Source: Hydrogenispora ethanolica (GTDB lineage: Bacteria > Bacillota > UBA4882 > UBA8346). From it: a stretch of 64,000 bases of DNA. This document shows positions 36,029 to 45,991 of this stretch, in pieces. Position 1 is the first letter of the stretch. Each line of letters opens with the position of its first letter. A program made the position numbers and the translations under genes. The stretch covers positions 1 through 64,000 of the forward strand of contig NZ_SLUN01000017.1 in NCBI RefSeq assembly GCF_004340685.1. Reading direction: 5' to 3'. The notes beneath the pieces were generated by a model. It ran no database searches. It had not been told where the DNA came from and worked only from the letters and a program-made list of their open reading frames with translations.

Positions 36029-37554
36029 TGTTCCACTACCTCCTTGACCCCAAAGAATTTCGCGTACCGATCGGGATCATGGTCGATCTTCCACTCCAGG
36101 AACATCCGGGTGATATAGATTGCCGTAATCATACTGACCACGATACCGATGGCCAGGGTGACCGCAAAGCCTTGGACCGGGCCGTTGCCGAAGAAGTACA
36201 GCACTCCGGCAGCGATCAGCGTCGTGATGTTGGAGTCAAGAATGGTGACCAGCGCCCGGCCGTATCCGGCTTGTACCGCCGGACGGACCCGTTTGCCGTT
36301 CCGGATCTCGTCTTTGATCCGCTCAAAGATAATGATGTTGGCGTCGACCGCCATACCGAGGGTCAGGATGAAACCGGCCACGCCCGGCAGGGTCAGCACC
36401 TGGCGCAAGCAAGCCATCACGCCCAACAGGAACAGTCCGTATAGAATCAAGGCCGCGTCGGCCAGGATGCCCGGTAAGCTATAGAAGATCGCCATAAAGG
36501 TGATGACCAGTGCGATGCCGATAACCCCCGCCAACAAGCTCTGCTTGACGATCTCTCGTCCGAGGGTCGGAGCGACCTGAGTCGAGGAGACCACCCGCAA
36601 CGAAACCGGCAGAGCGCCCGACTTCATCAGAATGGCGTCCTTCTCCACTTCTTCCTTGGTGGAGTTGCCGAAGGTAATCACGCCGGAGCCATTGGGGATC
36701 GGGTCGTTGATCACCGGGTTCATCAGCATGGATTCGTCGAGATAGACCGCCATCTGTTTCCCTACGTTTTCGGTGGTGATCTTCTCCAGTTGCTTGGCGC
36801 CTTCGCCTTTGAAGGCAAAGGCGATCACATACCCGCCTTTGCTGGCGTCATACTGAACGCGGATATCCTGCATGTCCGTACCGTCGAGCACGATCTGGTT
36901 GTTGATCCGGAAGGTCAGCCGGCCGGTGGCGGTGATCAATTCCTTCGCTTCCTGCAGGGTGCTGACGCCCGGCAGCTGCGCCACGATCCGGCCCTTGCCG
37001 TCTTTGCGGATGTCGGTCTCGCCGACGCCGCCGGATTTTTCGTTGATCCGGTTATTGATAATCGCGATCGACCGGGTCAATACCTCGTCGATATCTCCGT
37101 AATCCCTGGCGTCCTGATTGACCGCCAGCTCAACTACATTGCCCTGGTAATCCGGGGTCAGATGCAGGTTCTTGGTCTCGCCGAACTGTTCCAGCCGGTA
37201 ATTGGCGGGGAAAAGTCCCAGATTCTTGACACGTTCCACGTCGCTCGGGCTGGCGAAGGTAAACTTCAAACCGTCGTAACGGTCTCCGTCGAGCACTCCC
37301 AACGGATCCACCTTGGGCTCGGTGATGCCCGCTTGTTTCATCTTGAGGACCAGCTCATCGCCGAAACGGAACAAGTTGGTGGAGCCCAACCGGTAGTCCG
37401 GAGAGAGCAACAGCTCGATGCCGCCTTTCAAATCCAGTCCCTGACGGATCGGATCGCCTTTAAAGAAGTCTTTTCCGACCGGACTGAGAACGACTGCGAA
37501 TATAAGCACGACAATGAATAAAATGGCTGATTTCCAACGCAAATCCTGTCGCAA
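36025..37554 (-). CDS. secD: Protein translocase subunit SecD
   Basis: 509 residues, six membrane helices around a large periplasmic domain. Signatures are IRQGLDLKGGIELLLSPDYR near residue 35, LPGVAGFILTLGMAVDANII (helix 4 with Asp) and FERIKDEIRNGKR. It starts with TTG at 37554, with GGAGGAG 8 bases upstream. It is followed by secF and preceded by two small genes of unknown function that may be part of the export cluster. Confidence 0.97.
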   Translation of the reverse strand: MRQDLRWKSAILFIVVLIFAVVLSPVGKDFFKGDPIRQGLDLKGGIELLLSPDYRLGSTNLFRFGDELVLKMKQAGITEPKVDPLGVLDGDRYDGLKFTFASPSDVERVKNLGLFPANYRLEQFGETKNLHLTPDYQGNVVELAVNQDARDYGDIDEVLTRSIAIINNRINEKSGGVGETDIRKDGKGRIVAQLPGVSTLQEAKELITATGRLTFRINNQIVLDGTDMQDIRVQYDASKGGYVIAFAFKGEGAKQLEKITTENVGKQMAVYLDESMLMNPVINDPIPNGSGVITFGNSTKEEVEKDAILMKSGALPVSLRVVSSTQVAPTLGREIVKQSLLAGVIGIALVITFMAIFYSLPGILADAALILYGLFLLGVMACLRQVLTLPGVAGFILTLGMAVDANIIIFERIKDEIRNGKRVRPAVQAGYGRALVTILDSNITTLIAAGVLYFFGNGPVQGFAVTLAIGIVVSMITAIYITRMFLEWKIDHDPDRYAKFFGVKEVVEQ

Positions 37555-37607
37555 TGTTTAGTCTCCTCCTTCAAGTTATTTCTAAAAGCATGTCATCGTA
37601 AAAAAAA

Positions 37608-38012
37608 TCAAACCGTCAGCGTTCCGGCGCCATCGGAATCACTCCCGGAAACGGCCCGCGCCCGCTGATAAAAGAGCGAAAAAAACAGCAGCACCAGGAT
37701 GGAGAGAAAGAAACCCTGCTCCCTCGGGGCCACTTTGGCAATACAAATCCTTCCCCAGCTCGGCAGAACCTGCCATGGGTTGAAGAACTGATAATTGGCC
37801 GAAGGAATCAGATTCGCCCGCAGAGCCAATCCGCCCGAGTCGGTGCGGTGCGCATCGGACTGCGCCATCCCGTGCGGCAGAGCGGCGGTTTGCCGGACTT
37901 CCCCCTGAGCCTGCCAATCATCGGCCTGTCCCGCGTCATAAGAAGGGACAATACAGAATAAAATGAGTGCTAATACAGAGAAAAGCACCCATTGAACCGC
38001 AATTCTACGCAA
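37608..38012 (-). CDS. Hypothetical exported or membrane protein
   Basis: 134 residues with an N-terminal hydrophobic segment (WVLFSVLALILFCIVPSY) and a second near the C-terminus (GFFLSILVLLFFSLFYQRA); the part between (about 70 residues) is polar and unremarkable. It lies 53 bases before secD and 13 bases after the preceding small gene on the same strand. I do not recognise the family. The position in the yajC-secD interval suggests a link to export, but that is inference. Confidence 0.5.
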   Translation of the reverse strand: MRRIAVQWVLFSVLALILFCIVPSYDAGQADDWQAQGEVRQTAALPHGMAQSDAHRTDSGGLALRANLIPSANYQFFNPWQVLPSWGRICIAKVAPREQGFFLSILVLLFFSLFYQRARAVSGSDSDGAGTLTV

Positions 38013-38025
38013 GCCGGAGTCCTCG

Positions 38026-38184
38026 CTATCTGGCCCTTTTCGCTGCCTTTTCGGTTAATTTAACATTGGTTGCGACTTGTTTCGCTTTCAGTTTCAACGC
38101 GACCGCCTTTTCGGCCTTGCTCGCGGTGTAAGCGAACAGACTGAAGATCCCAAGCACCACAATGACCGTAATAATCTCAAACAT
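38026..38184 (-). CDS. Small single-span membrane protein
   Basis: 52 residues: a membrane helix at the N-terminus (MFEIITVIVVLGIFSLFAYT) followed by a basic, lysine- and alanine-rich helix (KAEKAVALKLKAKQVATNVK). GGGGAGG lies upstream, at a slightly long spacing, so start and reality are moderately supported. It is located between the HD-domain gene and the hypothetical gene before secD; no family recognised. Confidence 0.5.
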   Translation of the reverse strand: MFEIITVIVVLGIFSLFAYTASKAEKAVALKLKAKQVATNVKLTEKAAKRAR

Positions 38185-38486
38185 GGTTCGTGAACGCCTC
38201 CCCTTCGTTAATCGATAGCGCCCCTCTTCCTGTCTGTCATGCAACCTGAAGATGAGGCTCCCAACCATCTCTCAAAAGCTTTCTGCTCGATTCGCAAGTC
38301 AACACGAATTTCCATATGAAAAACATAATTAATTATAGCCGTTTCCGTTCCAAATGTCAATGAAACCAGGGGCTTCGGACCTTGTAGTTGTAACCTTAAT
38401 TAACATAATTCGCCGGGATTGTCAGGAAAAAAGCAACAGCCGGCAAGATGCCGGATCCGCCGCTTCGGGCCCCGGATGGCCGTTCC

Positions 38487-39149
38487 TTATAAAATGCTGT
38501 TGCCGTTGATCTCGATCTTGAATTGGCAGCCCAGGAACGCCGCGGCCCGGCGGCACATCATCATCCGTACCAGGAAGATTTCAAAATACTCCATGACCGG
38601 ACAGATGTTGTTCTCGATGGTCAGCTCCAGCGTCAGGCTGCGTTTTTCGTCATTGACGTTCAGGAACGAATGAATCGCCGCGTAATTGACCCGGTCATGA
38701 ATGTCAAAGGTCGCCACGTCCACGTTCCGGACCCGGCTGCGGTGCACATCCGATTTGTCGGCCAGAATCAGGGCAGCGGCCACATTATTGACCGCCTCGC
38801 CGCACTCCTCCTCGTGATTGCCGATGGCTCCGGCGATCACCGCCGCCTCGCCGGGGTCAAAACCCTTCTCCATCAGGTAATGGAGGGCCATAATGGCGCC
38901 GGATCGCCCGTGATCGTGGCGGTTGATCAGATTGCCGATATCATGGAGGTAACCGGCGATCGCCGCCAGTTCCGCCTGACGCTCCGGAAAACCCAGCCGG
39001 AGCAGAATGTTCTGCGAGATAGAGGAGACCAGCCCGGCATGGCGAAAGCCGTGCTCGGTATAGCCGATGGCGCCCAGATGCTCATCGGCCTGCTGGATGT
39101 AGGCCGTGATCACCGGGTCTTTTTTGATAGTGCTCAATACGATGCTCAT
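38487..39149 (-). CDS. HD-domain phosphohydrolase
   Basis: 220 residues with a complete HD domain: histidine in HGFRHAGLV, HD pair in IAGYLHDIGNLI, then HDHGRSGAIM and NHEEECGEA with further metal ligands, and an Asp in ALILADKSDVHRSR. The C-terminal third (residues 150-220) is a small beta domain. HD enzymes of this type hydrolyse phosphate monoesters or nucleotides; the substrate is unknown. It lies within the yajC-secDF cluster. The ATG is at 39149. Confidence 0.85.
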   Translation of the reverse strand: MSIVLSTIKKDPVITAYIQQADEHLGAIGYTEHGFRHAGLVSSISQNILLRLGFPERQAELAAIAGYLHDIGNLINRHDHGRSGAIMALHYLMEKGFDPGEAAVIAGAIGNHEEECGEAVNNVAAALILADKSDVHRSRVRNVDVATFDIHDRVNYAAIHSFLNVNDEKRSLTLELTIENNICPVMEYFEIFLVRMMMCRRAAAFLGCQFKIEINGNSIL

Positions 39150-39397
39150 TGCAAATACTCCTTATCTTAATGAATTACGATTCCGCAACATGACACGATG
39201 CGTCCGGGTCCGGGAGGTTCCGGACCGCGACTTTTACCAGAAAACTATGGACATCCTCATCATACAACGTCGCCGCGGCACTTCGGGTTCCAAACCCAGG
39301 CAAACCTCCCTAACCATCCGCTTTCGCAAACCCCGAATGATAGTGTATGACACTCCGTCCGATTCGGGTCGCATTCCATGTCCCATAACTATAAAAA
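39150..39397 (-). other. Spacer between yajC and the HD gene
   Basis: About 250 bases; holds the yajC terminator at its right end. No other feature is recognised. Confidence 0.4.
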
Positions 39398-39419
39398 AAA
39401 GAGAGTATAAACTCTCTTT
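39398..39419 (-). terminator. Terminator of yajC
   Basis: AAAGAGAGT and ACTCTCTTT form a 9-bp stem with a 4-base loop, overlapping the yajC stop codon; on the minus strand a run of eight T follows (TTTTTTTTAT). The HD and secDF genes thus need their own promoter or read-through. Confidence 0.85.
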
Positions 39420-39723
39420 AACTTTTTACCTTCGCCACGGAAGCCCGTGTCACTTTCAATTCCACTTTATCGGTGACCCGGATCCGCAAATCCTCGTCGC
39501 CGTCAAAGTCGGTAATCTCGCCGTGAACTCCGCCGACCGTGATCACTTTGTCGCCCTTTTTGAGATTCTTTAACATGGCATCCCGCTGTTTCTGTTGTTT
39601 ACGTTGCGGCATGATTAAGAACACCCAAAAGATGCCCAAAAAAAGCAACCACATCAATCCCATGCCCCATGGGTTCGCACCCGCATCGACCGGCTGTTTG
39701 GCTGCAAGAATCCACCAGTTCAT
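39418..39723 (-). CDS. yajC: Preprotein translocase subunit YajC
   Basis: 101 residues with one membrane helix (GLMWLLFLGIFWVFLIM) followed by the conserved PQRKQQKQRDAMLKNLKKGD and the small SH3-like domain VITVGGVHGEI. It associates with SecDF. AAAGGAGG lies 7 bases before the ATG. The segment 39724-39909 between yajC and tgt holds nothing recognisable. Confidence 0.95.
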   Translation of the reverse strand: MNWWILAAKQPVDAGANPWGMGLMWLLFLGIFWVFLIMPQRKQQKQRDAMLKNLKKGDKVITVGGVHGEITDFDGDEDLRIRVTDKVELKVTRASVAKVKS

Positions 39724-39909
39724 CTATACACCTCCTTTAGTAGCCAGCAATTTCCATGAATAAGTTTATAATTCGACAACCGTGTCCTATTTCCCTTTTC
39801 TTTTTCTCCAGAATCGGACGACGGAGGGTCATTTCGTTTCCAACGGTACTTCCCGGCGCGTCAGACTCCAACCAAACCGGAGTCTCCTCCGGCCAAAGGA
39901 AGCGCGGCC

Positions 39910-41052
<1,143 letters not shown>

Positions 41053-41088
41053 TCAAATTCCTGCAAATATCAAATTCCTGCCGCGCTC

Positions 41089-42111
41089 TTATAAAATTAG
41101 GGTAGCGTCCCCGAAACTAAAAAAGCGGTAACCTTCCGCCACCGCGTGCCGGTAGCTCTCCAAGATCAGCTCCCGGCCGGCCAGGGCCGATACCAGCATC
41201 AACAAAGTCGATTTGGGCAGGTGAAAATTGGTGACGAGCCCGTCAATCACCCGGAATTGAAAACCGGGATAGATGAAAATATCGGTATCCCCGGAACCCG
41301 CCTGCAACGGTCCGCCGCGCGCCTGGGACTCCAGGACGCGGACCACGGTGGTTCCGACCGCGATTACGCGGCCGCCCGCCTGCTTGGTGGCAGCGATTTG
41401 CGCCACCAATTCCTCAGGGAGCGTGAAAATTTCCGAATGCATGTGGTGTTCCTCGATGGTCTCGGCCTGCACCGGCCGGAAGGTCCCCAACCCGACATTC
41501 AGAGTGAGATAACCGAAGGCGATTCCGGCCTGGCGCAGCTGGTCCAAGAGCCGGGTCGTAAAGTGCAGCCCCGCCGTGGGAGCGGCCACCGAACCCTCAT
41601 GGACGCCGTAGACGGTCTGATACCGCTCCGGATCCGCCACCGGCTTGGTAATGTACGGCGGCAAGGGAGTGGTCCCGTTGGCGCGCAGCCATTCCCGGAA
41701 ATCGGACGGCCCGCTGAAAGCGATGATCCGGGTTCCCTCCGCTCCGGACTCCACCACCCGCCCGGTCATGTCCCCGGGAAAACGGATTACCGCCCCGACC
41801 TTCAACCGCTTGCCCGGCCGGACCAGACATTCCCAATGTCCGGCGCGGCATTCTTTGAGCAAAAAAACTTCCACCCTGGCCCCGTCCGGGCCGTCCTTCT
41901 GTCCGTGCAACCGGGCGGGAATCACCCGGGTATCATTGAAGACCAACAGATCCCCGGCCCGCAGAAACTCGGGCAGATCGTAGAAATGATGGTCGGTAAC
42001 GCTCGGACCGGCGCGGCGGATCACCATCAGCCGGGAATGGTCGCGCGGCTCCACTGCCTCCTGGGCAATCAATTCCGGCGGCAGTTCGTAATCAAACTGG
42101 CTCACTAGCAT
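41089..42111 (-). CDS. queA: tRNA preQ1(34) S-adenosylmethionine ribosyltransferase-isomerase
   Basis: 340 residues. It transfers the ribose of SAM to preQ1 in tRNA, making epoxyqueuosine. Characteristic are FDYELPPELIAQEAVEPRDH near the start, FNDTRVIPARLHGQK, and the long loop PPYITKPVADPERYQTVYG with AAPTAGLHFTTRLLDQLRQA. It lies directly upstream of tgt, with a 69-base spacer. Confidence 0.97.
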   Translation of the reverse strand: MLVSQFDYELPPELIAQEAVEPRDHSRLMVIRRAGPSVTDHHFYDLPEFLRAGDLLVFNDTRVIPARLHGQKDGPDGARVEVFLLKECRAGHWECLVRPGKRLKVGAVIRFPGDMTGRVVESGAEGTRIIAFSGPSDFREWLRANGTTPLPPYITKPVADPERYQTVYGVHEGSVAAPTAGLHFTTRLLDQLRQAGIAFGYLTLNVGLGTFRPVQAETIEEHHMHSEIFTLPEELVAQIAATKQAGGRVIAVGTTVVRVLESQARGGPLQAGSGDTDIFIYPGFQFRVIDGLVTNFHLPKSTLLMLVSALAGRELILESYRHAVAEGYRFFSFGDATLIL

Positions 42112-42136
42112 GGTTCAGGGATTCCACTCCATTCGG

Positions 42137-43417
42137 TCATCCGGGATCCGGTAAATCCGTAACTTTCGCTCCCGGATAGAAATATTCCAAAATCTGCCGT
42201 TCATTATACCCTCTTTCGGCCATGGTTTTCGCGCCCGCTTGGCTGAGCCCGACGCCGTGACCCCATCCGGCCCCCTTAAACACCACTTGCACAGGCTCTT
42301 TATCCCGCAGCCATTCCCAAGGGTCGAACAGATCCCACGGCGGATTGAGCAAATCGCCGACCAGGCCGGGGGTTTCGGTCGTCGCAACGAGCGCTTCCGG
42401 ATAGAGGGTGCCATGGACCCACCACAAGGTGACACAGGGCTCGGGACCGTAGACGACCGCCATCCGCATGTTCGAACTCCGCAGGCCCGCCAGGTTCCGG
42501 AATTGTTCGCCGGTGACGGTCGTCTCTTCCAACGCCCCTTTGAGCAATAGCTTCATGACCCGGCTGTCCCTCCCGAAAGCCACCGGCAAGATCTGTTGCA
42601 ACGCGCCGATCTTCGGATAGGAGCGGGCGACCAGGGCTTGCAGTTCGGACCATTGAAAACTGCGGGTCCATTGGGCATATGCGGCACTGGAATCCCAATC
42701 GGGAACCTCTTTCAAATAAGGAACCGTTCCGCCCCAGATGTCGGCGGAGTCCGACGTATAATTCCCGGAGGAGACGTGAAAAAAGGCGGAGATCGCCTTT
42801 CCCCCATAGCTCAGGATGGCGCCGGCGGTCTCCGCCACCGCCCGGTCCGTATTGGGATTTTCATAGGACGCCCCTCCGTACGCCTGGCAATGCGTGGTGT
42901 CGCAGAGGTCAAAACCGGCCGCGGCATGCTTGCCCAGGGAAGCGACGGTATAAGTGCGGGCGGCAATGGCCTGAGCCTTCAAAGCCGCCAGGGGCCAGCT
43001 CGGTATCACTTCGCGCGGCACGACCCCCCGTAAATAATCTTCCAGCGGCAACTGGTTGACCAAAGTCAACTTCCCGTTGGCAAGCGCGATCGAAAAAACA
43101 CCCCGGTACAAACGGCGATTCCACGTCAAAAGGCCGGTCCCGGGAGCGATCTCCAGCGGTCCGGCTCCGATCGGGTTGCCGTCGACCAGAATGGCATCCT
43201 TGCCGGCAGTGATCAGCGTCTCCTCCCCGAGCTGGGATAGCGGTTGCGGCACTCCGCTGGACAGATCCAGCAGCTGCGCGCCGGCATTCTGAGCCAGCTT
43301 GACTTCGGCCAGGTTTTGACCGATGCCGATTCGCACCAGCGTTTCGGCGCTGCAGCGCGCTGGCACCGCCAACAAACCGAGGATGACGATCCAGATTCTC
43401 CAATCGATCTTGCGCAT
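42137..43417 (-). CDS. SpoIID/LytB-domain protein
   Basis: About 426 residues with a signal peptide (WIVILGLLAVPARCSA). The SpoIID domain is intact: LPLEDYLRGVVPREVIPSWP, KAQAIAARTYTVAS, and the later NPWDLFDP region to the C-terminal GHGVGLSQAGAKTMAERGYN. SpoIID-type proteins cleave peptidoglycan strands during engulfment or spore cortex remodelling. The ATG at 43417 fits the signal peptide, with GGGAG 11 bases upstream; longer starts at 43429 and 43435 exist. It is next to era, not to the canonical spoIID locus, so it may be an accessory copy. Confidence 0.9.
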   Translation of the reverse strand: MRKIDWRIWIVILGLLAVPARCSAETLVRIGIGQNLAEVKLAQNAGAQLLDLSSGVPQPLSQLGEETLITAGKDAILVDGNPIGAGPLEIAPGTGLLTWNRRLYRGVFSIALANGKLTLVNQLPLEDYLRGVVPREVIPSWPLAALKAQAIAARTYTVASLGKHAAAGFDLCDTTHCQAYGGASYENPNTDRAVAETAGAILSYGGKAISAFFHVSSGNYTSDSADIWGGTVPYLKEVPDWDSSAAYAQWTRSFQWSELQALVARSYPKIGALQQILPVAFGRDSRVMKLLLKGALEETTVTGEQFRNLAGLRSSNMRMAVVYGPEPCVTLWWVHGTLYPEALVATTETPGLVGDLLNPPWDLFDPWEWLRDKEPVQVVFKGAGWGHGVGLSQAGAKTMAERGYNERQILEYFYPGAKVTDLPDPG

Positions 43418-43454
43418 CTCTGACTTCACTCCCAAAGGCGGGCGATGGCCGTTC

Positions 43455-44360
43455 TTAATCCCGGCGCTCCTGTTCCCAATAGCCGAAGTCCCGCAGGGCG
43501 GACCGGTTATTCCGCCATTTATCCCGCACTTTGACCCATAAATTGAGGAAGACCTTGGCGTCCAGCAATTCCTGAATATCGGCCCGGGCCGCCTGGCCGA
43601 TCTGTTTTAAACGCTCGCCCCCGGCTCCGATCAGGATTCCTTTTTGAGAATCCCGTTCCACGTAGATGACGGCGTCGATATAGATCAGGCCGTTGTCCCG
43701 CTCCTTGAATTCGTCCACCTGGACCGCAACCGAGTGGGGCACTTCCTCCTGGGTGTGGTTCAAGACTTGTTCGCGGATGAATTCCGCCGCAATAAACCGT
43801 TCCGGATGATCGGTCACCATCTCCGGCGGATAAAACGGCGGGCCATCGGGCAACGCCTCCGCTACCGCCGCCAGGAGCTGCGGCAGGCCGCCGCCGTCCC
43901 GGGCCGAAACCCGCAACGGAGCGGCGAACCCCGGAAGCTCCGGCAACTGTTCGTCGTGGACCAGGTCCATCTTGTTCCAGACCGGCAGGACCGGCAGATT
44001 CGCCGCCCGCAACTCTTCCGCCACCTTCAAGTCGGCCGGGGTCAGTCCCTGCGAGGCATCCAGCACCCACACCGCCAGATCGCCCGAGCGCAAGGCCGCC
44101 TGAGCGGTCTTGACCATCTCGGTCCCCAGTTGATGCAGGGGCCGGTGCAACCCCGGCGTGTCGATCCAGACAATCTGGTAACCCGGCTGGGTTAAAATCC
44201 CCCGCAGCTGAGTCCGGGTGGTTTGCGGCTTGTCCGAAGTGATCGTGATCTTCTGGCCGATGATCCGGTTGAGCAGGCTGGATTTGCCCACGTTCGGCCG
44301 GCCGATGAGCGTGGCGAAACCCGATTTAAACTGTTTCTCCTTCATCCGTCCCAAGTCCAT
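43455..44360 (-). CDS. era: GTPase Era
   Basis: About 296-301 residues; Ras-like GTPase involved in maturation of 16S rRNA. G1 LIGRPNVGKSSLLN, G2/G3 region with VWIDTPGLHRPLHQ, G4 PVWNKMDLV, and the C-terminal KH domain (GAGGERLKQIGQAARADIQE) are present. The end of the upstream GNAT gene overlaps its start region; ATGs at 44360 and 44345 are both possible. It completes the yqfCD-phoH-yqfF-ybeY-dgkA-cdd-era cluster. Confidence 0.97.
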   Translation of the reverse strand: MDLGRMKEKQFKSGFATLIGRPNVGKSSLLNRIIGQKITITSDKPQTTRTQLRGILTQPGYQIVWIDTPGLHRPLHQLGTEMVKTAQAALRSGDLAVWVLDASQGLTPADLKVAEELRAANLPVLPVWNKMDLVHDEQLPELPGFAAPLRVSARDGGGLPQLLAAVAEALPDGPPFYPPEMVTDHPERFIAAEFIREQVLNHTQEEVPHSVAVQVDEFKERDNGLIYIDAVIYVERDSQKGILIGAGGERLKQIGQAARADIQELLDAKVFLNLWVKVRDKWRNNRSALRDFGYWEQERRD

Positions 44361-44818
44361 TCAAATAGCCACCGGTCTTCGCCGGGACCGTAATAGTCCT
44401 TCATAAAATCGACCTTGCGCATCCGGAATTTATCCTGGTAAATATGGATCGCGATCTGGTTTTCCGGATGGACCGTCAGTTGGAGCCGGCGAAACCCGGA
44501 GCGGGGCAAACCCTCCAGGATCGCCCGGAGCATGGCCGTGCCGATCCCGTACCCCTGGTACTCCTTGGCGACGGCAGCGCCGTACAAATAGGCCAGTTCC
44601 GGATCGCGCCAGTCCCGCATCAATTCGGCGATTCCCACCGGGGTCCCGTTGTAGCGGGCGACATAGACCCGGCCGTAGTGTAAAAAAGGCGGCAAGGACC
44701 ATTCATTCAAGCTGCCCGGTCCGAAAGCCTCCTCATCGATGGCCAGCATGGTTTCGCGTAAGTACTCATCAATCTTGGTCGCAATTTCGACCGTAATGGT
44801 CTGCTCGGCAGAGTTCAT
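44342..44818 (-). CDS. GNAT family N-acetyltransferase
   Basis: 158 residues. Motif A is AAVAKEYQGYGIGTAMLRAI, followed by LQLTVHPENQIAIHIYQDKF, which carry acetyl-CoA binding residues in the GNAT fold. It overlaps cdd by four bases and era's start, so it is part of the cluster. A RimI-like or small-molecule acetyl transfer is likely; substrate unknown. Confidence 0.85.
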   Translation of the reverse strand: MNSAEQTITVEIATKIDEYLRETMLAIDEEAFGPGSLNEWSLPPFLHYGRVYVARYNGTPVGIAELMRDWRDPELAYLYGAAVAKEYQGYGIGTAMLRAILEGLPRSGFRRLQLTVHPENQIAIHIYQDKFRMRKVDFMKDYYGPGEDRWLFEWTWDG

Positions 44819-45234
44819 TCATTCCTCCGTGATTTAAGATGAGCGGGTCCAAAAGCCTGGGGCAGATACTCCCGAAGCGTGGTTTCGACCACCGCGCCGC
44901 TCAGATTCGCTAGATATAACGGTAAATCCAGGTCGAATTCGGCTAAGAACTGCCGGCATACTCCGCAGGGCGAACCCGGTTCGGCGCCCTCCACCACCAC
45001 CGCCAGGGCCGCGAAATCCTTTTCGCCTTCGGAAACCGCTTTCGACGCCGCCACTCTTTCCGCGCAGATCCCCGCCGAATAGGCGGCGTTCTCGATATTG
45101 CACCCGGTATAGACCGTCCCCGACCGGCCCAGCAAAGCGGCACCGACCTTATAATGAGAGTACGGAGCATAGGCCCGTTCCCGGGCGGCTGTCGCCGCAG
45201 CGATTAATTGCTCCCGAATTTTTTGATTCTCCAT
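44815..45234 (-). CDS. cdd: Cytidine deaminase
   Basis: 139 residues, homotetrameric type. Converts cytidine and deoxycytidine to uridine forms. The zinc site is complete: GICAERVAASKAVSEG (catalytic Glu after the first Cys region) and PCGVCRQFLAEF (second and third Cys); NIENAAYS is the substrate loop. GAGGA precedes the ATG. It lies between dgkA and the GNAT gene on the same strand. Confidence 0.96.
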   Translation of the reverse strand: MENQKIREQLIAAATAARERAYAPYSHYKVGAALLGRSGTVYTGCNIENAAYSAGICAERVAASKAVSEGEKDFAALAVVVEGAEPGSPCGVCRQFLAEFDLDLPLYLANLSGAVVETTLREYLPQAFGPAHLKSRRNE

Positions 45235-45289
45235 CCAATCCTCCTGCGGTTCTGCCGCGTTTCCTCAGGGCCGTCCGGAACCGCTCCGC

Positions 45290-45991
45290 TTACCTCAGCA
45301 ACAATTGAAAGATCAAAGTCGTGGTCAAAAAACCGAGTAAGCCGCCAACCAGGACTTCCCCGGGGGTATGAATTTTATTCTCGATCCGGCTCTCCGCCAC
45401 CAAAAAGAGTAAAAATAAGGCGAGCGCCGTAACCAGGCTCTGCCTTGTCAGAAAGAAGATGGCGGTGGCCGACGCGGCGGCCAGGGCCGTATGGCCGCTG
45501 GGCATGCCGCCTTGCACCGGCCGGCCGGTTTTGGTGAGCGCCTTTCCGGCAATGGTAAAAACCACGGTAAAGGTGATGGCGATCATGCTGAGGTAGATGG
45601 GTGACTTTTGCAGGGAGACGATGACCATCGGAATTAACGGATCCAGCTTCGGAAAGAAGATCATGTAGCCGATGATCACCGCGACCGTGGAAGCGACTAA
45701 CACCGCGCCCGCCGCCACATTTTTGGCGATCGCCGCCAGCGGGTGGATCTCCTGGGTCACCAGATCCACCGCGACTTCAATGGCGGTATTGATCATTTCG
45801 GTGACAATGACAAAGGCAATCACCAGAAACAGGATCAGGATCTCCAGCTTGGTAAGTTTGAAGATCAACGAGGCCAACAGGATCAAGGCAGTGGCCAGAA
45901 AATGCAGCCTCATGTTGCGCTGCGTCTTCAGGGTATAGACCACGCCGTCGAAGGCATAATTGAATGAATCCAGCAAGGAACGGGCCCTCAA
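45290..45991 (-). CDS. dgkA: Diacylglycerol/undecaprenol kinase fused to PAP2 phosphatase
   Basis: 233 residues combining two membrane domains. Residues 1-115 match DgkA/undecaprenol kinase (FNYAFDGVVYTLKTQRNMRL, IVTEMINTAIEVAVDL), and residues 140-233 have PAP2 signature sequences (KTGRPVQGGMPSGHTALAAA, ESRIENKIHTPGEVLVGGLL). The kinase would phosphorylate undecaprenol and the phosphatase half would remove phosphate, giving a recycling pair in one chain. The start overlaps the ybeY stop (ATGA). Such fusions are known in Bacillota but are not the most common form. Confidence 0.88.
   Translation of the reverse strand: MRARSLLDSFNYAFDGVVYTLKTQRNMRLHFLATALILLASLIFKLTKLEILILFLVIAFVIVTEMINTAIEVAVDLVTQEIHPLAAIAKNVAAGAVLVASTVAVIIGYMIFFPKLDPLIPMVIVSLQKSPIYLSMIAITFTVVFTIAGKALTKTGRPVQGGMPSGHTALAAASATAIFFLTRQSLVTALALFLLFLVAESRIENKIHTPGEVLVGGLLGFLTTTLIFQLLLR

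Noticed and set aside
37608-38012. Small hypothetical gene as a non-coding shadow
   Set aside because: Kept with low confidence: signal-like helix, operon-like position and no better gene on the other strand argue for coding.
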